Positions 1 to 19,875 of a stretch of DNA of 64,000 nucleotides are shown piece after piece. The notes beneath the pieces are model-generated. The model saw only the letters and a list, made by a program, of their open reading frames with translations, made no database searches and was not told where the DNA came from. This stretch comes from Leptospira kmetyi serovar Malaysia str. Bejo-Iso9 (lineage in GTDB: Bacteria > Spirochaetota > Leptospiria > Leptospirales > Leptospiraceae). Each line of letters begins with the position of its first letter. Within the stretch, counting starts at the first letter, position 1. Where the stretch lies: positions 3,122,001 through 3,186,000 of the forward strand of contig NZ_AHMP02000003.1 in assembly GCF_000243735.2 (NCBI RefSeq), given 5' to 3'. The position numbers were made by a program, and so were the translations under genes.

Positions 1-30
1 GGGTGCGGTGCAAAAAGGAGAGAAGAAAGT

Positions 31-56
31 CCGTCTATCTCGAGGGAGATAGACGG
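31..56 (-). terminator. Hairpin downstream of the lysine-rich protein gene
   Basis: A perfect 10-bp inverted repeat (31-40 with 47-56), extendable by one pair to leave a four-base loop, lies just beyond the stop codon of the minus-strand gene that ends at 67. The sequence that follows on the minus strand is T- and C-rich rather than a clean T run, so this could be an intrinsic terminator or only an mRNA-stabilising 3' hairpin. Confidence 0.55.
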
Positions 57-66
57 AAGGAAGATA

Positions 67-351
<285 letters not shown>

Positions 352-358
352 TTTAAAG

Positions 359-392
<34 letters not shown>

Positions 393-427
393 GCAACACC
401 CTTAGCAAAAAAGTAAATACGTTTTTT

Positions 428-1093
428 TTAAAGAACGGAACGAGGAGGGTTCCATTTTTTGCCGGAAGCGACGGCGGATTCCAAACGTTTGAGATATTCT
501 TTTTTGGGAATTTGATACGCACCGAGTCCCAGAGTAACAATGTTTAGTTGCTGAGTATCGAACAAAGTGAACCGATCTTTTTTCAAAGCCTCGAACAAAT
601 GAAAGAGCCCTATTTTTCCGAAATCGGGAATGAAGGAAAACATGGATTCACCCGCGAAAAAATTTCCGATTGCGACTCCGTAAACTCCGCCTCCGAGTTT
701 TCCATTCTCATCCCAAACTTCCAGAGAATGCGCGTATCCCAGTTTATGAAACTCCGTATAACCTTTGATAAAAAGATCGGTGATCCAAGTTTCTTCTCCG
801 GGACGATAGGCGCAACAGCGCATAACTTGTTCGAAGGCTCGGTTGAAAGTGATCGTATAATGTTTCTGATTGATTTTGCGTTTGAGTCTTTTGGAAATAT
901 GCAATTTATTGAGATCGAAAATTCCTCTCGGATCCAGACAATACCAAAGGATAGGATGGTCGGACCAGGGAAAGATTCCGTTCTTATACGCGTATAAAAG
1001 TCTTTCGGGAGAAAGATCGCCCCCGACCGCGACGATTTCGCGATCCCAAACGTGCGGGTTTCGAAAAAAATCGGAAAAATCTTTCAAAGCCAA
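428..1093 (-). CDS. aat: Leucyl/phenylalanyl-tRNA--protein transferase
   Basis: Aat transfers Leu or Phe from aminoacyl-tRNA to the N-terminus of proteins carrying an N-terminal Arg or Lys, marking them for ClpS/ClpAP degradation. The 221-residue product has the family signatures: [20 protein letters not shown] near residue 22, [17 protein letters not shown] next, [25 protein letters not shown] in the middle, and the [19 protein letters not shown] block around residue 135. Length is usual for the family. It is followed 27 bases upstream by thpR on the same strand and probably belongs to a run with thpR and pabB. The assignment is secure from sequence signatures. Confidence 0.95.
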   Translation of the reverse strand: MALKDFSDFFRNPHVWDREIVAVGGDLSPERLLYAYKNGIFPWSDHPILWYCLDPRGIFDLNKLHISKRLKRKINQKHYTITFNRAFEQVMRCCAYRPGEETWITDLFIKGYTEFHKLGYAHSLEVWDENGKLGGGVYGVAIGNFFAGESMFSFIPDFGKIGLFHLFEALKKDRFTLFDTQQLNIVTLGLGAYQIPKKEYLKRLESAVASGKKWNPPRSVL

Positions 1094-1120
1094 TTCCCCA
1101 TTTCAAAACGTACCGATGTT

Positions 1121-1687
1121 TTAAGATCCGAGACTCTCATAATTCTTGTAAGACGGTAAAAGTGAAAAAGATTCTTCAATGGAATAGATCGGTCCTTCCG
1201 AGAAAGTTTTGGAAGAATAGATATGAAACTCCGAAACCGGAAACGAGGAAGAGACAAAACCGGAGAATTCCTCCAAATACGTCAATACCCGCGTTCCGTT
1301 GGAATTTTTAAAGCGACCGATCGTAAGATGCGGATGATAGTCTTGTCGATCCGGTTTTAAACCGATTCTTCGAATCCCCGAATCCAAAATTTTTTGAAGT
1401 TGTAAAAGTTCCGGGGAAGAATCAACGTCCGCAAAAAGAATCGAAGGCGATTTTTGTTTTCCGAACGTTCCCACGGATTTTAGATTCAACCGAAATTCGG
1501 GAAAGGAAACTTGAGAACAGAACTCGAACAAAACATCCAACTGTTCTTCGGATTGTTCCCCTAAGAACACCAGGGTCACGTGAAAGTTTTCCTTCGGAAC
1601 CCAGCGGACGTCGGGAAGTCCGAAACAAATCGAAGTTAGTTGTTCTTTCACGTCGTCGGGTACGGCGATACCGAGAAAGGTTCTCAT
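1121..1687 (-). CDS. thpR: RNA 2',3'-cyclic phosphodiesterase (ThpR/LigT family)
   Basis: This 188-residue protein belongs to the 2H phosphoesterase superfamily, which hydrolyses 2',3'-cyclic phosphate ends of RNA. Both catalytic HxT motifs are present: His36-Val-Thr38 in the N-terminal lobe and His120-Leu-Thr122 in the C-terminal lobe, spaced as in LigT/ThpR proteins. The start FLGIAVPDD is the usual opening beta strand. It lies between pabB (35 bases upstream) and aat on the minus strand, consistent with an operon. The physiological substrate in spirochaetes is unknown. Confidence 0.9.
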   Translation of the reverse strand: MRTFLGIAVPDDVKEQLTSICFGLPDVRWVPKENFHVTLVFLGEQSEEQLDVLFEFCSQVSFPEFRLNLKSVGTFGKQKSPSILFADVDSSPELLQLQKILDSGIRRIGLKPDRQDYHPHLTIGRFKNSNGTRVLTYLEEFSGFVSSSFPVSEFHIYSSKTFSEGPIYSIEESFSLLPSYKNYESLGS

Positions 1688-1722
1688 GCTTAAAAGTTTA
1701 GAACTCCCTTCGATTTCCGCAA

Positions 1723-3513
<1,791 letters not shown>

Positions 3514-3532
3514 TTTAGAGCAAACTTAATTG

Positions 3533-5719
<2,187 letters not shown>

Positions 5720-5769
5720 GAATCTTCCGGTTTACAAAAAAACTCCGACTCAAAACATTCTCCCCGAAG

Positions 5770-6381
5770 ATGAAAAAGGAAGAAAAAATCCAGGCGCGCA
5801 GAGAGGAAATCTTAGACGCGGCCCTAGACATTTTTTCGGCGAAAGGATATCACGCCGCGGGAATCGCGGATATCGCCGGAAAATTGGACATAGGACATGG
5901 GACTTGTTATCGTTATTTTAAGAATAAGTTGGATATCCTACACGCGCTTTTGGATCAAGTGCAGAGCGGACTTGCGGAAGTTATCTCGAGACAAAGTCCC
6001 GACAAATCCAATTCTTTGGAAGAATATAGATCGCAAATCGGAGACATCGGCCTTGGGCTTTTTGAACTTTTCGGAAGGGATACTCGGATCGGTCAGGTTT
6101 TCTTTTTTGAAACTCAGGGAATCGACGAAACCGTCACCGTAAAAATCCGGAAAATTCACGATCTTTCGGCTCGGGTCACCGAGCTTTATCTCGTCAACGG
6201 GGTCAAAAAAGGTTTTTTAAGAAAGAATCTGGACACGGATGTCGCTTCCAAAGCGATCAATTCCATGATGTTCGAGGGAATTCGCCAGTCGATTTCCCAT
6301 AAATCCAACCAAGAATACGCCGCTCGTTGGATGAAAGCCGTCCCGGACCTGATGTTGGATGGGATGCGAGCCGGTTCGTAA
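5770..6381 (+). CDS. TetR/AcrR family transcriptional regulator
   Basis: The 203-residue protein has an N-terminal TetR helix-turn-helix (about residues 10-55) with the typical AALDIFSAKGYHAAGIADIA and CYRYFKNKLDIL segments; the rest is an alpha-helical ligand-binding/dimerisation domain of unknown specificity. It is followed by a 115-base gap that contains a palindrome of TetR-operator type overlapping a promoter-like sequence, then by a membrane-protein gene, so that gene is the most likely target. The ligand cannot be inferred. Confidence 0.9.
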   Translation: MKKEEKIQARREEILDAALDIFSAKGYHAAGIADIAGKLDIGHGTCYRYFKNKLDILHALLDQVQSGLAEVISRQSPDKSNSLEEYRSQIGDIGLGLFELFGRDTRIGQVFFFETQGIDETVTVKIRKIHDLSARVTELYLVNGVKKGFLRKNLDTDVASKAINSMMFEGIRQSISHKSNQEYAARWMKAVPDLMLDGMRAGS

Positions 6382-6416
6382 CCAACCGAAATCAAAGTTT
6401 TCCCGGAAAGAGTAGT

Positions 6417-6428
6417 AGTTCCTACATT
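6417..6428. repeat. Short AGTTCCTACATT repeat
   Basis: The 12-base word AGTTCCTACATT, followed by a T run, occurs here just downstream of the TetR gene and again at 44387-44398, where it forms one arm of a long hairpin. The two copies are far apart and both intergenic, suggesting a small dispersed repeat in this genome. Confidence 0.4.
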
Positions 6429-6434
6429 TTTTAC

Positions 6435-6467
6435 TTGAAAAAACTGAATGATATGTCATTCTATATT
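6435..6467 (+). promoter_or_regulatory. Promoter-like region with TetR-type operator palindrome
   Basis: A 6-bp perfect inverted repeat GAATGA-N4-TCATTC occupies 6446-6461. A TTGAAA hexamer (6435-6440) lies just upstream and AT-rich TATATT (6462-6467) just downstream, so the palindrome sits in the promoter spacer, where binding would block RNA polymerase. The arm/spacer layout is usual for TetR-family operators. The regulator encoded immediately upstream is the obvious candidate. Promoter spacing for this exact hexamer pair is longer than ideal, so the -10 choice is uncertain. Confidence 0.5.
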
Positions 6468-6496
6468 TAGATTTGAGAAATTAGGAGAATTGAAAA

Positions 6497-7410
6497 ATGG
6501 TACAAGTGGATGTCTTCTGGGCCTACGGATTGGGCGCAGGTTTTGCAATGGCGGCTTCTCGTCAGATCAAAAAAATTCAATCTTCTTCGGATTCGGAAAA
6601 CTCGGCGTCCTTGAAAAACGCCAAAGCGCTAGTTACGACCGAAAAAACTCCCTTTTGGAAAACCACGTATTTTCTGATCAACGTTTTGTTTCTATCGTTG
6701 GTTTTCGGGCCCTCGGGTTTGTATCTTGTTTGGCAATTTACGAACTGGGAAACGATGCAGGCACTGGATAAGTCGATGCCGGGATGGCTCGTAACTCTAT
6801 TCGGTTTTACGAATGTATCTCAGGGAATTCTCGCGTTTTGGGTCGTTTGGAAATTACTCGAAAAGTCCAAAGCTTTTTTAGGATTTTTGCAAGTGATGCT
6901 CGGTTACTTCGGAATGTTTTTCATCTTGGTTCATGGTTGGGACGGAGAAGGTTACAAAAGATTTTTTTCCGCAACCAGGGAGGAATATCTCACGAACTGG
7001 ACTTGGAACACGGCTCTTTCTTGGTTAACTTCGGACGTCGCGATCACGTTGTATGTCATGGGAATCGTTATGATTCCGATTATGATTTTCATCATGTCGT
7101 GCTGGCTCGAGGAAGGTCTTGAAATCCAAGGGAATTCTCTCGGACAAGAAACCAAGGAAGGAAAAGGAAGTCCGGTTCAAAGAATTCTATTCTTTTTCGG
7201 TTCCGTGTTTATAGGCGCGCTTGGTCTTGCGATCGTTTGCAGTTTGTTGATTCACGCTTTGGGTTGGATCTTCGGCGGCGCTTTGAGTTTGGGAGTTCTT
7301 TACGTATTAGGAATTTCTAAATATGGAATCTTGTTCGCTTTCTACAAAGGAATCTTCCACTTAAAAGGAAATTCGATTTCCGCATCGGGAGTTCCTGCGG
7401 GAGCGCGCGC

Positions 7411-7414
<4 letters not shown>
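6497..7414 (+). CDS. Integral membrane protein, unknown function
   Basis: The 305-residue product has about six to seven hydrophobic membrane segments: a short one at residues 4-20, others near 58-80, 97-120, 127-148, 175-200 and a long hydrophobic C-terminal region around 230-290. A soluble segment [20 protein letters not shown] lies between the fourth and fifth. I recognise no family. AGGAGA 10 bases before the ATG is a good ribosome site. It is preceded by a TetR gene and operator-like palindrome and is probably its target. Its stop codon overlaps the stop codon of the convergent gene (shared TTAA). Confidence 0.75.
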
Positions 7415-8913
<1,499 letters not shown>

Positions 8914-8974
8914 CTCTATTGATTCCAGTCGCTGATCGATCTCGGATTTTTCAACCCGTAAATTCGATTGAATT

Positions 8975-10072
<1,098 letters not shown>

Positions 10073-10073
10073 G

Positions 10074-10688
<615 letters not shown>

Positions 10689-10714
10689 GTCTGAAACTGA
10701 TTTTTAACTATATT

Positions 10715-11875
10715 ATGAAACTTGAATCCATCTTGAAAAAAAGAATCGCGTTAGCCGCTTTTATTAAAAAGAATACGATCCTGGTTTTGTTTGCGATTTC
10801 CTTTTTCAATCTCTGTAAAAGCAGTCACGAAACTTTTATCGAAGAGATTCAGGAACTCGTCGAACAGGAAAAATACGAAAAGGCTTCCGAAAAGCTGAAG
10901 GAAAAACTTCAATCTCCGAAGGACAGGGACGAGGTTCTTTCCACCGAGGCTCCCGATTCTCCCCGTATCATAGAATTTTCAAACGATCGTTTAAAACTCG
11001 TGTGGACCGAGGATCAAAAGATTTTCTTTCAGGATCTTGCGGCGGGTGAGAACAATTCCAGAAGTTTGGATCAGGTTCCTTCCAACCTTTCTCTTTCTCA
11101 AAATGCGAATTACGCACTTGTTGAATATACGATGCAGGCTTCGGGCGGTTGTCGTTATGTTGCAATTTCCTTAAAAGATTCCAGTCTCTCTTACGAAGCG
11201 GGCGCGCAGGTTTCCTGCAAAAGCAGAGGATCGATTCTTCCGGACGGTTCGAAAATTTATTACTTCGTCGATGATAATCTTTACGAGGAAAAAACCGTAG
11301 AACCGAGAAAGCCCGTTTTGGTTTTGAACAAGGAAAAAATCGTATCACCGTTTCCTAATTTAAAAACGCGGTTTCTTATGTATCCGTCCGGAAATTCATT
11401 TTTGATTTTTTCGGGAAACGCGGGCGCGTACAATCTTTATTGGTTTCATCCTTCTCAGAAAACCGTCGAGAAAATCGATAAGGATATTCTGAGCCCGATC
11501 CTTTATTACGGAAACGGAGAAAGCGCGTATTACGTCGGCGGCGAAATCGGCAAACTGCATCTAAGAAGAATCAACTTTTCGTCCAAAAGCAAACCCGCTA
11601 TCACGAAACTTTTTACGGTCAGTCGGAAAGAAATCACACCGTGGAAACTTTCCAAGAAGAACGAATTCTTATCCGGTTATTCGGGCAAGGTTCATCTTTG
11701 GGGACCGGCTAAAAAAAGTCAGAACCTTCCGATTCTTTGCGAACGCGCGTTTTTATCCGGAGACGATCGGATCGTTTGCGAAACCGAGCCGGGCCAGTTG
11801 CTTCTTAGCAAACTCGACTTTCAACCGGAAGATTGGAGCGTTTGGAAACTTTACGAAGAAGTTCGCAGTAAATAA
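10715..11875 (+). CDS. Predicted lipoprotein with beta-propeller-like repeats
   Basis: From the ATG at 10715 the 386-residue product starts with basic residues, a hydrophobic segment ([13 protein letters not shown]) and a cysteine that fits a relaxed spirochaetal lipobox (Cys at about residue 29). A short helical, charged region follows (about 35-70), then beta-rich sequence to the end with repeated short strands and aromatic residues ([19 protein letters not shown] units), suggesting a WD40/TolB-type propeller. A longer upstream frame exists but overlaps the previous gene and lacks a signal. Function unknown; envelope location inferred. Confidence 0.65.
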   Translation: MKLESILKKRIALAAFIKKNTILVLFAISFFNLCKSSHETFIEEIQELVEQEKYEKASEKLKEKLQSPKDRDEVLSTEAPDSPRIIEFSNDRLKLVWTEDQKIFFQDLAAGENNSRSLDQVPSNLSLSQNANYALVEYTMQASGGCRYVAISLKDSSLSYEAGAQVSCKSRGSILPDGSKIYYFVDDNLYEEKTVEPRKPVLVLNKEKIVSPFPNLKTRFLMYPSGNSFLIFSGNAGAYNLYWFHPSQKTVEKIDKDILSPILYYGNGESAYYVGGEIGKLHLRRINFSSKSKPAITKLFTVSRKEITPWKLSKKNEFLSGYSGKVHLWGPAKKSQNLPILCERAFLSGDDRIVCETEPGQLLLSKLDFQPEDWSVWKLYEEVRSK

Positions 11876-11895
11876 GCGCGGGTTTGTTCGCGCTT

Positions 11896-12948
11896 TTATA
11901 AGAATAAGTTTAAGATCAGAGGTTCTCTACTGTTTACGCCGGGAGTCGGAGCGCCGTATCTGGTTTTGATATAACTTCCTCCTCCGTAATTTTGATCCAT
12001 TAAAGAACCGGAAGGAACGGTTCGAATCGTGGATTCTATGTTTGATTTTGTCGCCCATTCCTTCAGTTGAGTTTCGGAAGAATCTTCCCCGATCGCGATC
12101 AATCTCGACACGAAGGTTTTCTTTACCTTTTCCTGAAACTCCGCGTTTTTAAAATCTTCGAGATAAAAAATTCCGAATCTCGCAAAAGGAAATTGGAACG
12201 TCGCCAAGTTTTTTTCCTCAATCACGTTAGACGCGTTTGATTCCGATTCCTGGGATTTTAACGCGGCTAAATTCTTTTTCCAGATCGCAGTCGCAGTTCG
12301 ATCCAAAACGAAGTCTTTCAAAGAAATCGGTTTGTTCGGATCGAAGATATAAACGACTTCCCTCCACACGAATCGATCGGAAGTTTCGGATTCCACGGCC
12401 GTGCTTTGGATTAAAATCGAACCGGGTAAAATATAAACTCCGTAAGTTCTGGATAAATTCGAAAAAATTCTTAAATACGTTTCGGCCGTTTTCGCGTACA
12501 AATCCGTTTTTTTCCCGGAGATCGAGTCGATCAGACCTCTATAAAGAATTTCTAATTTAATAAACTGAAACGCTTCTTCGACCGTTTTCTGTTTAAAAAT
12601 TTCCTTTCGGGAATTTAAAAAATACAAAAAACTTCCAGTGTGAACGGGGAATACTACCAAGGTGTTCTTTTTTAAAAGACCTTTTTGTTTCGCTTGTTTG
12701 AGCGGAATTTCCAAGGACTTTAAAAATCTTTCTTCCGAGGAAAAATCCTCGAGTTTCCATTCGGGTTGGACCACGAGAACGTTTCCCGCGTTTCTGTCGA
12801 ATCCGTTGCTGAGAATCTGATATTCTTTTTGAGGAAGTTCGTTGTATTGTTCGGAGGAAATTCCCTTTCCCGAAAAGATATAAGCGATTCCGAAAAATAT
12901 CGGAATCAAAACGAGGGATGCGATTGCGTTTTTCCAGAATGGAGTCAT
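11896..12948 (-). CDS. Membrane-anchored nitrilase-fold protein lacking catalytic residues
   Basis: The 350-residue product has one N-terminal membrane anchor (about residues 8-27) and then sequence with the strand order of carbon-nitrogen hydrolases: [48 protein letters not shown] and [12 protein letters not shown]. In active nitrilases these blocks carry Glu, Lys and Cys; here the Glu position appears as Val in FPV, the Lys block as Arg/Glu, and the Cys block (usually ICYD) as IFYL. It therefore looks like a pseudoenzyme facing the periplasm or exposed surface. The gene lies 11 bases downstream of a Nudix gene. The fold assignment is inference from motif order. Confidence 0.5.
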   Translation of the reverse strand: MTPFWKNAIASLVLIPIFFGIAYIFSGKGISSEQYNELPQKEYQILSNGFDRNAGNVLVVQPEWKLEDFSSEERFLKSLEIPLKQAKQKGLLKKNTLVVFPVHTGSFLYFLNSRKEIFKQKTVEEAFQFIKLEILYRGLIDSISGKKTDLYAKTAETYLRIFSNLSRTYGVYILPGSILIQSTAVESETSDRFVWREVVYIFDPNKPISLKDFVLDRTATAIWKKNLAALKSQESESNASNVIEEKNLATFQFPFARFGIFYLEDFKNAEFQEKVKKTFVSRLIAIGEDSSETQLKEWATKSNIESTIRTVPSGSLMDQNYGGGSYIKTRYGAPTPGVNSREPLILNLFL

Positions 12949-12959
12949 ATTCTTTTTTT

Positions 12960-13394
<435 letters not shown>

Positions 13395-13471
13395 GGATGA
13401 TTCGTTCTCCGAGTTTCCTACAGGGGCTTATACTTTTTACAGGCTGACAATCATTTTTATCTTCGGAACCC

Positions 13472-14133
<662 letters not shown>

Positions 14134-14137
<4 letters not shown>

Positions 14138-14874
14138 AGCGCGTCTTGTCCTCCGGGAAAATATCGAGTCAGATAGGATTTAAGAATGATTTTCAATTCT
14201 ATGATCATTCGATCCGAGAACTCCTTATCTTTTTGCTCGCGTATCCAACGGTTTAGAATCGCATCCGTAACTTCCACGATAATTCTCGAGATAATTTTAT
14301 TTTCGACCGGATCCACGTTAAATTGAGAAAGAATCATCGAAACGTTTTGAGAGATTTTCAAATTATTCTCGCGGTCGATTTCGATCAGCTCGGGATCCTG
14401 TTTCATGGAAGACCAAAGAGGAGCAAAGCCGGGTTCGGTGAGATAAAAGTTCGCAAAAGAATCGATCACAGAATCGATTAGATCTTCCCAGGATTTTCCG
14501 GATAAGTCCGATTGAAAAATTTCGGAAAGCATCAGATTCACTCTTTCCAAATGTCTTTGTCCGACTGCGTTTAAGACGGCGTGTTTGTTCGGAAAGTATT
14601 GGTATAAGGAGCCGATCGGAATTTCGGCTTCCAAAGCGATCATATTGGTGGTGATCGCTTCGGCTCCGTTCTTTTCCAGAAGTACGGCGACAACGTCTAA
14701 TATTTTCTGAACCCGATCGATGGATCTTTTTTGAGAAGGTTCTTTTCTAGGATTGAGAAGAGAAGGATCTTTTCCCGATTCGCTATTTATAACTTTCTTC
14801 GGTTTGATTGTTTTCTTTGAAATCAATTCCAATCTCCGCCGTTTAGACGATTTGACTCCATTTATAGATTTCAT
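14134..14874 (-). CDS. TetR/AcrR family transcriptional regulator
   Basis: The 246-residue protein has a Lys/Arg-rich N-terminal tail of about 50 residues, then a TetR helix-turn-helix ([38 protein letters not shown], about 60-105) and a helical C-terminal ligand domain. The start at 14874 keeps the basic tail; a shorter start is possible. It overlaps the rhomboid gene by four bases and probably controls that pair. The ligand is unknown. Confidence 0.88.
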
Positions 14875-15202
14875 TGGATAAATTCAAGAAAAGTATTCTA
14901 GCAAAATTGAATTGTTCCCAAATTCCGCTTTCGATTTCGGTTTTAGTTCACATTAAAATTTGCAAAGAATCCGATTGGATCGATCGGCATATAAAAGAAT
15001 TCAGATTTAAGAAATGATTTGTTTTTAATTCATAAGGAATCGCTTTCCTTTCAAATTGTTTCACTTTGTTCAGGAAAATTTTCGAAACCCTTTCCAAATT
15101 TTTGAAAGAATTCTTCCTCATTTGAACTGTGTAACTCAATCCGAGAATCGTAACGTATAGAAAAAAATGCGCCTGAAATCAAATTGCAAGAAGGGGCAAA
15201 AT
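14875..15202. other. 328-base AT-rich intergenic stretch
   Basis: The gap between the divergent TetR and coiled-coil genes is more AT-rich than its surroundings. The only open frame inside it (minus strand, about 63 codons) lacks a ribosome site and any recognisable features, so I do not call it. Divergent promoters must lie here, but I see no convincing hexamer pair. Confidence 0.5.
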
Positions 15203-15700
15203 ATGCCCGTAGACTTAATCCATAAAATTCCGATTCAAATAGAAGAGACTTTGGGTCGAGAAGGAAAAGATCAATTTGTAGCTTTTTTAAACGAGGTGTT
15301 TGCGGAATTAAAAAATTCGATACGGGAAGACAGTTTTGTACAATTCGAAACGACTTTAAAACCCGAACTCATACAAGTTCATTCTAAAATGGAAACGTTG
15401 AAAATGAGTTTGAACGGAGAAATTGAAAAACTACGGTACGATATAAATCTAAAGAATGTAAATCTACAAGGAGAGGTAAAGATGGAAATTGCAGAAATCA
15501 AAATAGATATGGTCAATCTTAGAAACGAGTTAAAGACCGATATCGCGGAACTAAGAGCGGAGATGAAATCCGATCTACACGAATTACAAAAATCGATTGT
15601 CGACATTCATAAAACCGTCGCCGCCCAAACTAGTTGGATCTTAACGGGAATGTTCGGTGTTGCTACTCTTTCCGCTGCGATGGGAAAAATAATAAATTAA
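15203..15700 (+). CDS. Coiled-coil protein with C-terminal membrane anchor
   Basis: From the ATG at 15203, preceded by AAGGGG at good spacing, the product has 165 residues. Residues about 40-135 form a coiled coil with repeated [23 protein letters not shown] heptads, and the C-terminus ends in one membrane segment ([18 protein letters not shown]). The arrangement resembles DUF1640-like/Bdr-like tail-anchored coiled-coil proteins of spirochaetes, though I cannot confirm homology. It stands alone between a TetR gene and the tRNA-Leu region and is AT-richer than its neighbours, so it may be part of a small acquired segment. Confidence 0.65.
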   Translation: MPVDLIHKIPIQIEETLGREGKDQFVAFLNEVFAELKNSIREDSFVQFETTLKPELIQVHSKMETLKMSLNGEIEKLRYDINLKNVNLQGEVKMEIAEIKIDMVNLRNELKTDIAELRAEMKSDLHELQKSIVDIHKTVAAQTSWILTGMFGVATLSAAMGKIIN

Positions 15701-15701
15701 T

Positions 15702-15722
15702 TTTTGCCGAAGAAGGGACTCG
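15702..15722. repeat. 21-bp copy of the tRNA-Leu 3' end
   Basis: These 21 bases are identical to 15883-15903, which comprise the 3' acceptor strand and part of the T arm of tRNA-Leu plus four flanking T residues. The two copies are in direct orientation, 181 bases apart, and the first starts two bases after the stop codon of the coiled-coil gene. This is the arrangement left by site-specific integration at a tRNA 3' end, or by a partial tRNA duplication. Confidence 0.75.
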
Positions 15723-15837
15723 TCGTTTCGCAAGTTTCCATCCTGGAAACTTAAGCTCCACGACGTCTTTCTCGCGTGTTCGTCCATCCATGGACTCACA
15801 TCGCATTTCTTCGCTCCCTATGAGTCGCTTGAAATGC
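15721..15837. repeat. Cluster of inverted repeats between tRNA 3'-end copies
   Basis: Four nested or adjacent inverted repeats lie in this short stretch: 15721-15726 with 15760-15765 enclosing 15732-15739 with 15745-15752; 15782-15787 with 15790-15795; and 15803-15809 with 15831-15837. No open reading frame of substance is present. The density of hairpins suggests a REP-like or small mobile remnant rather than random spacer. Confidence 0.55.
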
Positions 15838-15883
15838 TTTCGCTCAAAAGCTTCGAGTCCTATGTTGATTGTTGTAATTGAAT

Positions 15884-15973
<90 letters not shown>

Positions 15974-16047
15974 TGGAATGCAGTGAGAAACTGCTCTTAC
16001 AATCTCAATAGGTTCCGGTTTTCCGTCATCCATTATTTTGGAATTCA

Positions 16048-17293
<1,246 letters not shown>

Positions 17294-17297
<4 letters not shown>

Positions 17298-18019
17298 TCA
17301 TCATCCCCGCCATAGATTTATTGGATAACTGCGCCGTTCGTTTGTTTAAGGGAAACTACGAAGAAAAGAAAATCTATTCTTCCGAACCTTGGAAACTCGC
17401 GGAAGGTTTTGCGAAGAATGGAGCGAGTCTGCTTCATCTTGTCGACTTGAACGGAGCGAGAAACCAGCTCGGAGTCAACGAACATTCCATTCTTAAAATC
17501 AGGGAAACGACTTCCCTCAAAGTGCAGTTAGGCGGAGGAATTCGCGATAAGGAAAAGCTCGCTTATTACGATAAGATCGGAATCGATCGATTCATTCTCG
17601 GGACGGCGGCCGTAACCGATCCGGATCTTCTGAAGTTTGCGTTGGATCAGTATGGAAAAGAAAGAGTGGTCGTTGCTGTGGACGCAAGAGACGGGATCGT
17701 AAAGATCGCCGGATGGGAAAAGGATTCCGGTGTTCATTATCGGGATTTGATGGAACGTCTTGCAAAGGCGGGAATCGTTCACGTAGTTTTTACGGACATC
17801 GCGCAGGACGGTACGCTCGCAGGTCCGAACCTGAAAGCGTACGAAGAAATTCTAAATTCTTATCCCTTTCAAGTCATCGCTTCCGGCGGGATCTCCTCCT
17901 TAAAGGATCTGATGGATCTTTCCTCTCTCAAAACCAAAATCGCGCTCTACGGTGTGATTACGGGCAAGGCATTGTACGAAGGGAAACTGGATTTAGCGGA
18001 AGCGATCTCTTCCATCTGA
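17294..18019 (+). CDS. hisA: Phosphoribosylformimino-5-aminoimidazole carboxamide ribotide isomerase
   Basis: The 241-residue (beta/alpha)8 barrel catalyses the Amadori rearrangement of ProFAR to PRFAR. It opens [20 protein letters not shown], has LQLGGGIR-type phosphate binding ([13 protein letters not shown]), VVAVDARDG with the catalytic Asp, [15 protein letters not shown], and SGGISSLKD near the C-terminus. It ends the three-gene his run. The duplication relation to hisF is clear from the two half-barrel motifs, but [11 protein letters not shown] favours HisA. Confidence 0.94.
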
Positions 18020-18108
18020 GGAAACCGAAAATAGAATTAGATTTTTCTTTTCATTTGTAAAGGAACCATACATAAAGGTAAATCGATCTCACAGGATCGG
18101 GGATATTC

Positions 18109-19329
18109 ATGAATCAATTATCAAAAAATAAAATATCAATCATTCTTTCCGCTTTGGGGCTGATTCTTTCTTTTTTACTCATTCAAAAATATTACGGAGA
18201 TCCGAGTTCGATCGGAGAATCGCTTTGTAACGCTTTGAGCGAATCCGGCTCCTGTGATAAGGTTTCGGAAAGCGCGTATTCCGCGATTCGAAACGTTCCC
18301 GGTTTGGGAGATCTTCCGATCGCATTGTTCGGTTTCGTTTTTTACGGTTTTCTCGGTTTTCTTTTCGTTCAATCCGAAATCAAAAAGGAAACGGCCGAGA
18401 AAAATCTTAGATTGGCTTTTTATATTTTAGTTCTCGGCTTGGTAGCGGATCTCGGATTATTCTTCGTTTCCGTTGGAATCATCAAAGCGTTATGCGGTCT
18501 TTGTGCCGCGACCTACGCGGTGACGATCGCGTTGATCGCCGTGAACTTTTCCGATTTTAAATCCCTTTCCGATAAATCGTTCAAAGCCGTTCAAGGTTCG
18601 TTAAACGGACAAGTTTTGAATCTTCTGATCGTGGCCCTTTCCTTTTTCGTATTGGGTCTTTACGGCGGAAGAATCTCCACAGGCGGCGCCAGACTCGTTT
18701 CCGGTGCGGCGAGCGGGGAAAAATCCATTCCCGAACAATTAAAGGAATTTGCGACGACCCCGACGGTTCAAATCGATTTAAAAGACGTTCCGGTCGTCGG
18801 AGATCCGAACGCTCCGATCACCATCGTAAAATACGCGGACTTCAACTGCGGTCATTGTATGCATACGAGTAAGATTCTAAAATCTTTCTTAAGCGAATAC
18901 GACGGGATCATCAAGGTCGCTTATAAGAATTTCCCTTTGGATGGAAATTGCAATCGTTTCGTGGGAAGAAAGTCTCCCGAAGCGAGTTCCTGTGTAGCGG
19001 CCAGCGCGGCGCTTTGCGCGAATCAACAGAATAAATTCTACCCAGTTTATACGGGACTTTACGAAGATAACGAAGCGGGCGTTATGCACACCGCCGTAAC
19101 CGTAAGTCGTCTTGCGGAAAAGAACGGTTTGAAGATGGACCAGTTTCGTTCTTGTATGAGTTCGCCGAAGATCCGCGATCAGATCAATCGCGAAGTGGAC
19201 GAAGCGGATAAACTCAAAATCAATTCGACTCCGACTTTGTTCATCAACAACAAGCCGCTTCCCAAGAGCGGAACGCCGGACGTGGATTTTCTCCGCCAAC
19301 TGATCAATCAGCTGATCAACCAAAGCTGA
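18109..19329 (+). CDS. VKOR-DsbA fusion disulfide-forming protein
   Basis: The 406-residue product fuses a vitamin K epoxide reductase-like membrane domain (about residues 1-190, four to five membrane segments) with a periplasmic thioredoxin/DsbA-like domain. The VKOR part has a loop cysteine pair ([15 protein letters not shown]) and the active-site CGLC near 127. The DsbA-like part has the CGHC redox site at 247-250 ([11 protein letters not shown]) and the cis-Pro loop [11 protein letters not shown]. Such fusions oxidise exported proteins and pass electrons to quinone, replacing DsbA/DsbB. Start ATG at 18109 has an upstream GGGGA. It heads a run with a zinc-ribbon protein and a phosphatase. 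Confidence 0.9.
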   Translation: MNQLSKNKISIILSALGLILSFLLIQKYYGDPSSIGESLCNALSESGSCDKVSESAYSAIRNVPGLGDLPIALFGFVFYGFLGFLFVQSEIKKETAEKNLRLAFYILVLGLVADLGLFFVSVGIIKALCGLCAATYAVTIALIAVNFSDFKSLSDKSFKAVQGSLNGQVLNLLIVALSFFVLGLYGGRISTGGARLVSGAASGEKSIPEQLKEFATTPTVQIDLKDVPVVGDPNAPITIVKYADFNCGHCMHTSKILKSFLSEYDGIIKVAYKNFPLDGNCNRFVGRKSPEASSCVAASAALCANQQNKFYPVYTGLYEDNEAGVMHTAVTVSRLAEKNGLKMDQFRSCMSSPKIRDQINREVDEADKLKINSTPTLFINNKPLPKSGTPDVDFLRQLINQLINQS

Positions 19330-19344
19330 TTCTTATCGTCGAAG

Positions 19345-19869
19345 ATGGAGACTGAGAAACGATTCTGCAGGAACTGCGGCACGCATATCTTAGCCGAGTC
19401 CGTTCAATGCGTTTTCTGCGGATCGTTTCAGTCTCGAGGTTCGATTCCTTTTTTTCGTTTTTTATCCGAAAGTAAATTTCTCAGAACCAAAATTCTTTAT
19501 CCGGCTCTTCCCGTTGTCGGTTTATTGTTTCTCGTCGCGTATGTCTTTCTTTGGCTCGGTAAATTTTCCGTATCGATTCCGGTTTTATTCTTTTTATGGA
19601 CCCTGATCTTTTCGATTTCGGGTTGGATCGGAGAATTGATCCTCGATTTGAAATTTCGCGGGGACGTGAAGGACTTTAAAGAAGGTTTTATCGAATGGCA
19701 GAAACATCTTTATAACCGTTCTCCCTATCTTTCTTATTTGGGAATGATTCTGTTTGTCGCAACTCCTTTGATTCAATGGCAGAATTCTCTTTGGTTTTCC
19801 CTTTCTTCCGCGAGCATCTGGACCTTATTGATTTCCTTTATCTCCTTAGTCATCGTTCCGTTAGTTTAG
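19345..19869 (+). CDS. Zinc-ribbon membrane protein, unknown function
   Basis: A 174-residue protein with an N-terminal zinc ribbon (Cys8-x2-Cys11 and Cys22-x2-Cys25) followed by three or four membrane segments (about 55-73, 78-98, 128-145, 150-172). No catalytic motif is visible. It begins 15 bases after the VKOR-DsbA gene and ends six bases before the SpoIIE-type phosphatase gene, so the three are likely cotranscribed; the phosphatase shares a polytopic N-terminal region. Confidence 0.65.
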   Translation: METEKRFCRNCGTHILAESVQCVFCGSFQSRGSIPFFRFLSESKFLRTKILYPALPVVGLLFLVAYVFLWLGKFSVSIPVLFFLWTLIFSISGWIGELILDLKFRGDVKDFKEGFIEWQKHLYNRSPYLSYLGMILFVATPLIQWQNSLWFSLSSASIWTLLISFISLVIVPLV

Positions 19870-19875
19870 AAATTT

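Noticed and set aside
14948..15139. 63-codon minus-strand frame in the TetR/coiled-coil intergenic region
   Set aside because: No ribosome site, no recognisable domain, composition like AT-rich spacer.
15979..15993. Five-bp hairpin GCAGT/ACTGC just upstream of tRNA-Leu
   Set aside because: Too short and with no other signal nearby; likely chance.
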